From assembly GCA_013076295.1 (NCBI GenBank), contig RQOL01000361.1, positions 1 to 64,000 on the forward strand: DNA of 64,000 bases, read 5' to 3'. Position 1 is the stretch's first letter. Every line of letters starts with the position of its first letter. Both the position numbers and the translations under genes were made by a program. The notes beneath the pieces were generated by a model. It searched no databases and was not told where the DNA came from. It saw nothing but the letters and a program-made list of their open reading frames with translations. This document shows, in pieces, positions 51,501 to 64,000 of this stretch. The DNA comes from Sanderia malayensis. Taxonomy: Eukaryota; Cnidaria; Scyphozoa; Semaeostomeae; Pelagiidae.

Positions 51501-53043
51501 AATTAGTGTGCAGTGATGTTAATATCACTGAAAACAAGCAAATGCATGTGTATTTTACTTAGTTCCAACTGTAATAACGTAGATTCATGTGCAAATAGTG
51601 TGCAGTAATGTTAAAATCACTGCAAAGAAGCAAATGCATGTAAGTTTTACTTAGTTTCAGCTGTAATAACGTGGATTCATGTGCAATAAGTGTGCAGTAA
51701 TGTTAATATCACTGCAAACAAACAAATGCATGTTTAATTTAGTTAGTTTCAGCTGTAATAACGTTGATTCATGTCCAATTAGTGTGCAGTAATGTTAATA
51801 TCACTGAAAACAAGCCAATGCATGCGTATTTTACTTAGTTTGAGGTGTAACAACGTGGATTCATGTGCCATTACTGTGCAGTAATGTTAATATCACTGAA
51901 AACATGCAAATGCATGTGTATTTTACTTACTTTCAACTGTAATAAAGTGGACTCATGTGCCATTAGTGTGCAGTAGTGTTAATATCACTGAAAACACGCA
52001 AATGCATGTGTAGTTTACTTAGTTTCAGCTGAAATAACGTGGATTCATGTGGTATCGGTGTGCAGTTATGTTAATATCACTGAAGACAAGCAGATGCATA
52101 TGTATTTTTTTTAGTTTCAGCTGTAACAACGTGGATTCATGTGCAATTAGTGTGCAGCAATGTTAATATCACTGCAAATAAGCAAATGCATGTGTATTTT
52201 ATTAAATTTCAGCTGTAAGAACGTGGAATCATGTGCAATAAATGTGCAGTAATGTTAATATCACTGCAAACAAACAAATACATATTTAATTTAGTTATTT
52301 TTAGCTGTAGTAACGTAGATTCATGTGCAGATAGTGTGCAGTAATGTTAAAATCACTGAAAAGAAGCAAATGCATGTTTGTTTTACTTAGTTTCAGCTGT
52401 AATAACGTGGATTCATGTGCAAATAAGTGTGCAGTAATGTTAATATCACTGAAAACAAACAAATGCATGTTTAATTTAGTTATTTTCATCTGTAATAACG
52501 TGGATTCATTTGCAATTAGTGTGCAGTAATGTTAATATCACTGGAAATAAACAAATGCATGTTTAATTTAGTTATTTTCAGCTGTAATAGCGTGAATTCA
52601 TTTGCAATTAGTTTCGAGTAATGTCATTATCACTAAAAAGAAGCAAGTGCATGTGTATTTTACTTAGTTTCAGCTTTAATAACGTGGATTCATGTGGAAT
52701 AAGTGTGCAGTAATGTAGATATCACTGAAAACAAGCAAATGCATGTGTATTTTACTTAGTTTCAGCTGTAACAACGTGGATTCATGTGCAATTAGTGTGC
52801 ATCAATGTTGATATCACTGCAAATAAGCAAATGCATGTGTATTTTATTTATTTTCAGCTGTTATAACGTGGAATCATTTGCAATAAGTATGCAGTAATGT
52901 TAATATCACTGCAAACAAACAAATACACATTTAATTCAGTTATTTTTAGCTGTAGTAACGTAGATTCATGTGCAGATAGTGTGCAGTAATGTTAAAATCA
53001 CTGAAAACAAACAAATGCATGTGTAAATTAGTTAGTTGCAACT

Positions 53044-54838
53044 GTATAATGGTACATTCATGTCCAATTAGTGTGCAATAATGTTAATATCATTGAAAAC
53101 AAGCAAATGCATTTGTATTTCACTTAATTGGAACTGTAATAACGTAATTTCATGTGCAATTAGTGTGCAGTAATGTTAATATCACTGAAAACAAGCAAAT
53201 CAATGTGTATTTTACTTAGTTTGAGCTGTAATAACGTGGATTCGTGTGCAATTAGTGTGCAGTAATATTAATATCACTACAAACAAACAAATGCATGTGT
53301 ATATTAGTTAGTTTCAGCTGTAACAACCATTCATGTGTAGTTAGTGTGCACTAATGTTAATATCACTGCAAACAAGCAAATGCATGTGTATTTTATTTAG
53401 TTTCAGTTGTAATAACGTGGATTCATGTGCAATTAGTGTGCAGTAATGTTAACATCACTGAAAACAAACAAATCTATGTGTAAATTAGTTAGTTGCAACT
53501 GTAAAAAGGTACATTCATGTCCAATTAGTGTGCAATAATGTTAATATCATTGAAAACAAGCAAATGCATTTGTATTTTACTTAATTGGAACTGTAATAAC
53601 GTAAATTCATGTGCAATTAGTGTGCAGTAATGTTAATATCATTGAAAACAAGCAAATGCATGTGTATTTTACTTAGTTTGTGCACTAAAAACGTGGGTTC
53701 ATGTGCAATTAGTGTGCAGTAATGTTTATTTCAATGCAAACAAGCAAATGCATGTGTATTTTGTTTAGTTTAAGCTGTAATAACGTGGATTCGTGTACAA
53801 TAAGTGTGCAGTAATGTTAATATCACAGAACACAAGTAAATGCATATGTATTTTACTTAGTTGCAACTGTAAAAAGGTACATTCATGTCCAATTAGTGTG
53901 CATTAATGTTAATATCATTGAAAACAAGCAAATGCATTTGTATTTTACTTAATTGGAATTATACTAACGTGGATTCATGAGAAATTAGTGTGCAATAATG
54001 TTAAAATCACTGCAAACAAATAAATGTATGTGTAATTTAGTTAGTTTCAGCTTTAACAACGTGGATTCATGTGCAATTAGTGTGCAGTAATGTTTATTTC
54101 AATGCAAACAAGCAAATGCATGTGTTTTTGTTTAGTTCAAGCTGTAATAACGTGTATTGGTGTACAATAAGTGTGCAGTAATGTTAATATCACAGAACAC
54201 AAGTAAATGCATATGTATTTTACTTAGTTGCAACTGTAAAAAGGTACATTCATGTCCAATTAGTGTGCAGTAACGTTAAATTCAATGCAAACATGCACAT
54301 GCATGTGTATCTTACTTAGTTGCAACTGTAAAAACGTAAATTCATTTCCAATTAGTGTGCAGTAATGTTAATATCGTTGAAAACAAGCAAATGCATTTGT
54401 ATTTTACTTAATTGGAACTGTAATAACGTAGATTCATGTGCAATTAGTGTGGAGTAATGTTAATATCATTGAAAACAAGCAAATGCATGTGTATTTTACT
54501 TAGTTTGTGCACTAAAAACGTGGGTTCGTGTGCAATTAGTGTTCAGTGATGTTAATATCACTGCAAACAAACAAATGCATGTGTAAATTAGTTAGTTTCA
54601 GCTGTAACAACGATTGATGTGTAATTAGCGTGCAGTAATGTTGATATTACTGCAAACAAGCAAATGCCTGTGTATTCTATTTACTTTGAGCTGTAACAAC
54701 GTGGTTTCATGTGCAATTTGTGTGCAGTAATGTTAATATCACTGCAAACAAGCAAGTGCATGTGTATTTTGTTTAGTTTGAGCTGTAATAACGTGGATTC
54801 ATGTGCAATTAGTGTGCAGTAATTTTAGCATCACTGAA
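53044..54838 (+). repeat. 1.8-kb satellite segment, copy 1 of a 9162-bp-spaced pair
   Basis: GTATAATGGTAC at 53044 matches 62206, and the end word TCACTGAA at 54831 matches 63993. The offset of 9162 bp is the same at both ends, so there is no net length change over 1.8 kb. The start of similarity is near 53000. Confidence 0.82.
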
Positions 54839-57800
54839 AACATGCAAATGCATGTGTATTTTACATAGTTTGAGCTGTAACCACGTGGATTCATGTGCAA
54901 TTAGTGTGCAGTAATGTTAATATCACTGCAAACAAACAAATGCATGTTTAATTTAGTTAGTTTCAGCTGTAATAACATTGATTCATATCCAATTAGTGTG
55001 AAGTAATGTTAATATCATTGAAAACAAGCAAATGCATGTGTATTTTACTTAGTTTGTGCTCTAAAAACGTGGGTTCGTGTGCAATTAGTTTGCAGTAATG
55101 TTAATATCACTGAAAACAAACAAATGCATGTTTAATTTAGTTCGTTTTAGCTGTAATAAAGTTGATTCATGTCCAATTAGTTTGCAGTAATGTTAATATC
55201 ACTGAAAACAAGCAAATGAATGTGTATTTTACTTAGTTTGAGCTGTAATTACGTGGATTCGTGTGCAATTAGTGTGCAGTAATGTTAATATAACTGCAAA
55301 CAAACAAATGCATGTGTATATTAGTTTGTTTCAGCTGTAACAACGATTCATGTGTAATTAGTGTGCACTAATGTTAATATCACTGCAAACAAGCAAATGA
55401 ATGTGTATTTTACTTAGTTTGAGCTGTAATTACGTGGATTCGTGTGCAATTAGTGTGCAGTAATGTTAATATCACTGCAAACAAACAAGTGCATGTGTGT
55501 TTTAGTTAGTTTCAGCTCTAATAACGTGGAATCGTGTGCAATTAGTGTGCAGTAACGTTATTATCACTGAAAACAAGCACATGCATGTGTATTTTATTTT
55601 GTTGCATCTGTAATTACGTGGATTCATGTGCAATTAGTGTGCAGTAGTGTTAATATCACTGAAAACAAGCAAGTGCCTGTCTTTCTTACTTAGTTAGAGC
55701 TGTAATAACGTGGATTCATGTGCAATTAGTGTGCAGTAATGTTAATATCACTGCAAACAAACAAGTGCATGTGTGTTTTAGTTAGTTTCAGCTCTAATAA
55801 CGTGGAATCGTGTGCAATTAGTGTGCAGTAAAGTTAATATCACTGAAAACAACCAACTGAATGTGTATTTTACTTAGCTTCAGCTGTAATAACGTGGAAG
55901 CATGTGCAATTAGTGTGCAGTGATGTTAATATCACTGAAAACAAGCAAATGCATGTGTATTTTACTTAGTTCCAACTGTAATAACGTAGATTCATGTGCA
56001 AATAGTGTGCAGTAATGTTAAAATCACTGCAAAGAAGCAAATGCATGTAAGTTTTACTTAGTTTCAGCTGTAATAACGTGGATTCATGTGCAATAAGTGT
56101 GCAGTAATGTTAATATCACTGCAAACAAACAAATGCATGTTTAATTTAGTTAGTTTCAGCTGTAATAACGTTGATTCATGTCCAATTAGTGTGCAGTAAT
56201 GTTAATATCACTGAAAACAAGCCAATGCATGCGTATTTTACTTAGTTTGAGGTGTAACAACGTGGATTCATGTGCCATTACTGTGCAGTAATGTTAATAT
56301 CACTGAAAACATGCAAATGCATGTGTATTTTACTTACTTTCAGCTGTAATAACGTGGAATCATGTGCAATAAATGTGCAGTAATGTTAATATCACTGCAA
56401 ACAAACAAATACATATTTAATTTAGTTATTTTTAGCTGTAGTAACGTAGATTCATGTGCAGATAGTGTGCAGTAATGTTAAAATCACTGAAAAGAAGCAA
56501 ATGCATGTTTGTTTTACTTAGTTTCAGCTGTAATAACGTGGATTCATGTGCAAATAAGTGTGCAGTAATGTTAATATCACTGAAAACAAACAAATGCATG
56601 TCTAATTTAGTTATTTTCATCTGTAATAACGTGGATTCATTTGCAATTAGTGTGCAGTAATGTTAATATCACTGGAAATAAACAAATGCATGTTTAATTT
56701 AGTTATTTTCAGCTGTAATAGCGTGAATTCATTTGCAATTAGTTTCGAGTAATGTCATTATCACTAAAAAGAAGCAAGTGCATGTGTATTTTACTTAGTT
56801 TCAGCTTTAATAACGTGGATTCATGTGCAATAAGTGTGCAGTAATGTTGATATCACTGAAAACAAGCAAATGCATGTGTATTTTACTTAGTTTCAGCTGT
56901 AATAACGTGGATTCATGTGCAATTAGTGTGCAGTAATGTTAATATCACTGCAAACAAACAAATGCATGTGTCTTTTACTTAGTTTCATCTCTAATAACGT
57001 GGATTCATCTGCAATTAGTGGGCATTAATGTTAATATCCATGAAAACAGGTACATGCAGATTTATATAACTTAGTTCCAACTGTAGAAACGTAGATTCAT
57101 GTGGAGATAGTTTATCAGTAATGTTAGTAGCACTGAAAACAAGCCAATGCATGTGTATTATATTTAGTTTTATCTGTAATAGCCTGGATTCCTATCCAAT
57201 TAGTATGCAGTAGTGCAAGTATCACTGAAAACACGCAAATGCATGTGTATTTTACTTATTTTTTGCTGTAGTAACGTGGATTCATGTGCAATTAGCGTTG
57301 AGTAATGTTAATATCACTAAAAACAAGCAAATGCATGTGTATTTTACTTAGTTTCAGGTGTAATAACGTTGATTCATGTCCAATTAGTGTGGAGTAATGT
57401 TAATATCACTGAAAACACGCAAATGCATGTGTAGTTTACTTAGTTTCAGCGTTAATAACGTGGATTCATGTGCTATCAAAGTGCAGTTATGTTAATATCA
57501 CTGAAGACAAGCAGATGCATGTGTATTTTTTTTAGTTTCAGCTGTAACAACGTGGATTCATGTGCAATTAGTGTGCAGCAATGTTGATATCACTGCAAAT
57601 AAGCAAATGCATGTGTATTTTATTTAATTTCAGCTGTTATAACGTGGAATCATTTGCAATAAGTATGCAGTAATGTTAATATCACTGCAAACAAACAAAT
57701 ACATATTTAATTCAGTTATTTTTAGCTGTAGTAACGTAGATTCATGTGCAGATAGTGTGCAGTAATGTTAAAATCACTGAAAAGAAGCAAATGCATGTTT

Positions 57801-60800
57801 GTTTTTCTTAGTTTCAGCTGTAATAACGTGGATTCATGTGCAATAAGTGTGCAGTAATGTTAATATCACTGCAAACAAACAAATGCATGTTTAATTTAGT
57901 TATTTTCAGCTGTAATAACGTGGATTCATTTGCAATTAGTGTGCAGTAATGTTAATATCACTGGAAACAAACAAATGCATGTTTAATTTAGTTATTTTCA
58001 GCTGTAATAGCGTGAATTCATTTGCAATTATTTTCGAGTAATGTTTTTATCACTAAAAAGAAGCAAGTGCATGTGTATTTTACTTAGTTTCAGCTTTAAT
58101 AACGTTGATTCATGTCCAATTAGTGTGCAGTAATGTCAATATCACTGCAAACAAACAAATGCATGCGTAATTTAGTTAGTTTCACCTGTAACAACGTGGA
58201 TTTATGTGCAATTAGTTTCGAGTAATGTTAATATCACTAAAAAGAAGCCAATTCATGTGTATTTTACTTAGTTTCAGCTGTAATAACGTTGATTCATGTC
58301 CAATTAGTGTGCAGTAATGTCAATATCACTGCAAACAAACAAATCCATGTCTATTTTATTTAGTTTCAGCTGTAATAACGTGGATTCATGTGCAATAAGT
58401 GTGCAGTAATGTTAATATCACTGAAAACAAGCAAGTGCATGTGTATTTTACTTAGTTTCAGCTGTAATAACGTGGATTCATGTCCAATTAGTGTGCAGTA
58501 GTGTTAATATCACTGAAAACACGCAAGTGCCTGTCTTTCTTACTTAGTTAGAGCTGTAATAACGTGGATTCATGTGCAATTAGTGTGCAATAATGTTAAT
58601 ATCACTGAAAACATGCAAATGCATGTGTATTTTACATAGTTTGAGCTGTAACTACGTGGATTCATGTGCAATTAGTGTGCAGTAATATTAATATCACTGC
58701 AAACAAACAAATGCATGTTTAATTTAGTTAGTTTCAGCTGTAATAACGTTGATTCATATCCAATTATTGTGACGTAATGTTAATATCTTTGAAAACAAGC
58801 AAATGCATGTGTGTTTTACTTAGTTTGTGCTCTAAGAACGTGGGTTCGTGTGCAATTACTTTGCAGTAATGTTAATATCACTGAAAACAAACAAATGCAT
58901 GTTTAATTTAGTTAGTTTTAGCTGTAATAAAGTTGATTCATGTCCAATTAGTTTGCAGTAATGTTAATATCACTGAAAACAAGCAAATGAATGTGTATTT
59001 TACTTAGTTTGAGCTGTAATAACGTGGATTCGTGTGCTATTAGTGTGCAGTAATGTTAATATCACTGCAAACAAACAAATGCATGTGTATATTAGTTAGT
59101 TTCAGCTGTAACAACCATTCATGTGTAATTAGTGTGCACTAATGTTAATATCACTGCAAACAAGCAAATGCATGTGTAATTTAGTTAGTTTCAGCTGTAA
59201 CAGCGTGGATTCATGTACAATTAGTGTGCAGTAATGTTAAATTCAATGCAAACATGCACATGCATGTGTATCTTACTTAGTTGCAACTGTAAAAACGTAC
59301 ATTCATGTCCAATAAGTGTGCAGTAATGTTAATATCGTTGAAAACAAGCAAATGCATTTGTATTTTACTTAATGGGAACTGTAATAACGTAGATTCATGT
59401 GCAATTAGTGTGGAGTAATGTTAATATCATTGAAAACAAGCAAATGCATGTGTATTTTACTTAGTTTGTGCACTAAAAACGTGGGTTCGTGTACAATTAG
59501 TGTGCAGTGATGTTAATATCACTGCAAACAAACAAATGCATGTGTAAATTAGTTAGTTTCAGCTGTAACAACGATTGATGTGTAATTAGCGTGCAGTAAT
59601 GTTAATATTACTGCAAACAAGCAAATGCCTGTGTATTTTATTTAGTTTGAGCTGTAACAACGTGGATTCATGTGCAATTTGTGTGCAGTAATGTTAATAT
59701 CACTGCAAACAGGCAAATGCATGTGTATTTTACTTAGTTTGAGCTGTAACAACGTGGATTCATGTGCAATTAGTGTGGAGTAATGTTAATATCACTGCAA
59801 ACAAGCAAATGCATGTGTATTTTACTTAATTGGAACTGTAATAACGTAGATTCATGTGCAATTGGTGTGGAGTAATGTTAATATCATTGAAAACAAGCAA
59901 ATGCATGTATATTCTACTTACTTTCAACTGTAATAAAGTGGACTCATGTGCAATAAGTGTGCAGTAGTGTTAATATCACTGAAAACACGCAAGTGCCTGT
60001 CTTTCTTACTTAGTTAGAGCTGTAATAACGTGGATTCATGTGCAATTAGTGTGCAGTAATGTTAATATCACTGCAAACAAGCAAATGCATGTGTATTTTG
60101 TTTAGTTTAAGCTGTAGTAACGTGGATTCGTGTACAATAAGTGTGCAGTGATGTTAATATCACAGAAAACAAGTAAATGCGTATGTATTTTACTTAGTTG
60201 CAACTGTAAAAACGTACATTCATGGTAATATCACTGCAAACAAGCAAATGCATGTGTATTTTGTTTAGTTTAAGCTGTAATAATGTGGATTTGTGTACAA
60301 TAAGTGTACAGTAATGTTAATATCACAGTAAACAAGTAAATGCATATGTACTTTACTTAGTTGCAACTGTAAAAACGTACATTGATGTCCAATTAGTGTG
60401 CAGTAAAGTTAATATCATTGAAAACAAGCAAATGCATTTGTATTTTACTTAATTGGAACTGTAATAACGTAGATTCATGCGCAATTAGTGTGCAGTAATG
60501 TTAATATCGCTGCAAACAAACGAATGCATGTTTAATTTAGTTAGTTTCAGCTGTAATAACGTTGATTCATATCCAATTAGTGTGAAGTATTGTTAATATC
60601 ATTGAAAACAAGCAAATGCATGTGTATTTTACTTAGTTTGTGCTCTAAAAACGTGGGTTCGTGTGCAATTAGTCAGCAGTAATATTAATATCACTGAAAA
60701 CAAACAAATGCATGTTTAATTTAGTTAGTTTTAGCTGTAATAAAGTTGATTCATGTTCAATTAGTTTGCAGTAATGTTAATATCACTGAAAACAAGCAAA

Positions 60801-62205
60801 TGAATGTGTATTTTACTTAGTTTGAGCTGTAACAACTTGGATTTGTGTGTAATTAGTGTGCACTAATGTTAATATCACTGCAAACAAGCAAATGCATGTG
60901 TATTTTATTTAGTTTCAGTTGTAATAACGTGGATTCATGTGCAATTAGTGTGCGGTAATGTTAACATCATAGAAAACAAGCAGATGCATGTCTTTCTTAG
61001 TTAGTTTCAGCTGTAATAACGTGGATTCATGTGCAATTAGTGTGCAGTAATGTTAATATCACTGCAAACAAACAAACGTATGTGTAATTTAGTTAGTTTC
61101 AGCTGTAACAACGTGGATTCATGTGCAATTAGTTTGCAGTAATGTTAAATTCAATGCAAACATGCATATACATGTGTATTTTACTTAGTTTGAGGTGTAA
61201 CAATGTGGATTCATGTGCAATTTGTGTGGAGTAATGTTAATATCACTGCAAACAAACAAAGGCATGTTTAATGTAGTTAGTTCCAGCTGTAATAACGTTG
61301 ATTCATATCCAATTAGTGTGCGGTAATGTTAACACCACTGAAAACAAGCAGATGCATGTCTTTCTTAGTTAGTTTCAGCTGTAATAACGTAGACTCATGC
61401 GCAATTAGTGTGCAGTAATGTTAATATCACTGCAAACAAACAAATGTATGTGTAATTTAGTTAGTTTCAGCTTTAACAACGTGGATTCATGTGCAATTAT
61501 TGTGCAGTAATGTTTATATCACTGAAAACATGCAAATGCATGTGTATTTTACATAGTTTGAGCTGTAACTACGTGGATTCATGTGCAATTAGTGTGCAGT
61601 AATATTAATATCACTGCAAACAAACAAATGCATGTTTAATTTAGTTAGTTTCAGCTGTAATAACGTTGATTCATATCCAATTATTGTGACGTAATGTTAA
61701 TATCTTTGAAAACAAGCAAATGCATGTGTATTTTACTTAGTTTGTGCTCTAAGAACGTGGGTTCGTGTGCAATTACTTTCCAGTAATGTTAATATCACTG
61801 AAAACAAACAAATGCATGTTTAATTTAGTTAGTTTTAGCTGTAATAAAGTTGATTCATGTCCAATTAGTTTGCAGTAATGTTAATATCACTGAAAACAAG
61901 CAAATGAATGTGTATTTTACTTAGTTTGAGCTGTAATAACGTGGATTCGTGTGCAATTAGTGTGCAGTAATGTTAATATCACTGCAAACAAACAAATGCA
62001 TGTGTATATTAGTTAGTTTCAGCTGTAACAACCATTCATGTGTAATTAGTGTGCACTAATGTTAATATCACTGGAAACAAGCAAATGCATGTGTATTTTA
62101 TTTAGTTTCAGTTGTAATAACGTGGATTCATGTGCAATTAGTGTGCAGTAATGTTAACATCACTGAAAACAAACAAATGCATGTGTAAATTAGTTAGTTG
62201 CAACT

Positions 62206-64000
62206 GTATAATGGTACATTCATGTCCAATTAGTGTGCAATAATGTTAATATCATTGAAAACAAGCAAATGCATTTGTATTTCACTTAATTGGAACTGTA
62301 ATAACGTAAATTCATGTGCAATTAGTGTGCACTAATGTTAATATCACTGAAAACAAGCAAATCAATGTGTATTTTACTTAGTTTGAGCTGTAATAACGTG
62401 GATTCGTGTGCAATTAGTGTGCAGTAATATTAATATCACTACAAACAAACAAATGCATGTGTATATTAGTTAGTTTCAGCTGTAACAACCATTCATGTGT
62501 AGTTAGTGTGCACTAATGTTAATATCACTGCAAACAAGCAAATGCATGTGTATTTTATTTAGTTTCAGTTGTAATAACGTGGATTCATGTGCAATTAGTG
62601 TGCAGTAATGTTAACATCACTGAAAACAAACAAATCTATGTGTAAATTAGTTAGTTGCAACTGTAAAAAGGTACATTCATGTCCAATTAGTGTGCAATAA
62701 TGTTAATATCATTGAAAACAAGCAAATGCATTTGTATTTTACTTAATTGGAACTGTAATAACGTAAATTCATGTGCAATTAGTGTGCAGTAATGTTAATA
62801 TCATTGAAAACAAGCAAATGCATGTGTATTTTACTTAGTTTGTGCACTAAAAACGTGGGTTCATGTGCAATTAGTGTGCAGTAATGTTTATTTCAATGCA
62901 AACAAGCAAATGCATGTGTATTTTGTTTAGTTTAAGCTGTAATAACGTGGATTCGTGTACAATAAGTGTGCAGTAATGTTAATATCACAGAACACAAGTA
63001 AATGCATATGTATTTTACTTAGTTGCAACTGTAAAAAGGTACATTCATGTCCAATTAGTGTGCATTAATGTTAATATCATTGAAAACAAGCAAATGCATT
63101 TGTATTTTACTTAATTGGAATTATAATAACGTGGATTCATGAGAAATTAGTGTGCAATAATGTTAAAATCACTGCAAACAAATAAATGTATGTGTAATTT
63201 AATTAGTTTCAGCTTTAACAACGTGGATTCATGTGCAATTAGTGTGCAGTAATGTTTATTTCAATGCAAACAAGCAAATGCATGTGTTTTTGTTTAGTTC
63301 AAGCTGTAATAACGTGTATTGGTGTACAATAAGTGTGCAGTAATGTTAATATCACAGAACACAAGTAAATGCATATGTCTTTTACTTAGTTGCAACTGTA
63401 AAAAGGTACATTCATGTCCAATTAGTGTGCAGTAACGTTAAATTCAATGCAAACATGCACATGCATGTGTATCTTACTTAGTTGCAACTGTAAAAACGTA
63501 AATTCATTTCCAATTAGTGTGCAGTAATGTTAATATCGTTGAAAACAAGCAAATGCATTTGTATTTTACTTAATTGGAACTGTAATAACGTAGATTCATG
63601 TGCAATTAGTGTGGAGTAATGTTAATATCATTGAAAACAAGCAAATGCATGTGTATTTTACTTAGTTTGTGCACTAAAAACGTGGGTTCGTGTGCAATTA
63701 GTGTGCAGTGATGTTAATATCACTGCAAACAAACAAATGCATGTGTAAATTAGTTAGTTTCAGCTGTAACAACGATTGATGTGTAATTAGCGTGCAGTAA
63801 TGTTAATATTACTGCAAACAAGCAAATGCCTGTGTATTCTATTTACTTTGAGCTGTAACAACGTGGATTCATGTGCAATTTGTGTGCAGTAATGTTAATA
63901 TCACTGCAAACAAGCAAGTGCATGTGTATTTTGTTTAGTTTGAGCTGTAATAACGTGGATTCATGTGCAATTAGTGTGCAGTAATTTTAGCATCACTGAA
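62206..64000 (+). repeat. 1.8-kb satellite segment, copy 2, reaching the window end
   Basis: Partner of 53044-54838 at offset 9162, still matching at the last base. The true length of the duplication is therefore unknown and could be larger than the window shows. Confidence 0.82.

Larger units (their letters stand above)
34638..64000 (+). repeat. 92-bp satellite array, right part
   Basis: About 320 further monomers in the same orientation and of the same family as the left part. The phase continues across the retroelement: the left side ends in GTGTTAA and the right side resumes with TTAATATCAC, the expected next bases. The array is interrupted only by two copies of a 154 bp insert (39494-39647 and 41129-41282) and runs off the window end. 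No gene or RNA gene was seen. Subfamily composition changes along the array, with more heterogeneous monomers after about 51.5 kb. Confidence 0.97.
51501..64000 (+). repeat. Heterogeneous satellite region with long-range duplications
   Basis: Monomers vary more here. Subtypes with GTTGCAACTGTAAAAACG, TTGTGCACTAAAAACGTGGG and a shortened CAACCATTCATG or CAACGATTGATG core appear only here. Known duplications are 51540-52680 with about 55930-56810, 58640-59100 with 61560-62020 (offset 2917), and 53044-54838 with 62206-64000 (offset 9162). A block near 57000-57240 is especially diverged. One monomer near 60225 lacks about 21 bp. No gene is present. Confidence 0.82.

Noticed and set aside
52301..52529. 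Open frames on both strands, repeated at 56432-56660
   Set aside because: Duplicated satellite block. Frames on both strands at once and repeated internal words show repeat translation.

Overview
This window is eukaryotic, non-coding satellite DNA. About 59.7 kb of the 64 kb is one AT-rich tandem repeat with a monomer near 92 bp, of which 30 of 92 consensus bases are G or C. All copies run head to tail on the same strand, roughly 650 in total. No functional protein-coding gene, tRNA, rRNA or CRISPR array was found. The only recognisable proteins are decayed pieces of a tyrosine-recombinase (DIRS-order) retrotransposon. That points to an animal, probably a non-model invertebrate or fish; the species cannot be read from the sequence. 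A satellite array this long with higher-order structure suggests centromeric, pericentromeric or other heterochromatin, but this is inference.

Layout. 1-4440 is satellite with many single-base deletions. 4441-25644 is satellite in higher-order units spaced at near-exact multiples of 92 bp: 7, 16, 24, 29, 30, 33 and 39 monomers. 25645-30060 is a 48-monomer (4416 bp) block. It is repeated as 30061-30320 plus 34634-38793, and only the second copy is split by the retroelement. About 38201-41470 holds two tandem 1635 bp units, each made of 16 monomers plus the same 154 bp foreign insert. 41471-51500 mixes satellite subfamilies. 51501-64000 is more heterogeneous satellite that contains a 1.8 kb segment repeated 9162 bp away, at the window end.

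The retroelement (30321-34633, + strand) has the order A1 - coding remnants - B1 - TTAA - A2 - 120 bp - B2, with TTAA also at both outer edges. The remnants run Gag (CCCH and CCHC-like zinc fingers), reverse transcriptase with an LDD active site, the end of RNase H, and the N-terminal part of a tyrosine recombinase. This order and the split direct repeats fit the Ngaro/PAT-like branch of the DIRS order. A1/A2 and B1/B2 differ at only two positions in about 930 bp, yet every reading frame is broken and large pieces are missing. The copy was therefore probably already defective when it last moved, using proteins supplied by another copy.

The most informative points are three. The TTAA pattern looks like a recombination crossover core. 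The 48-monomer duplication supplies an empty-site twin for the insertion. The tandem 1635 bp duplication captured a small retroposon-like insert. Short open frames inside the satellite are chance readings and are not annotated as genes.
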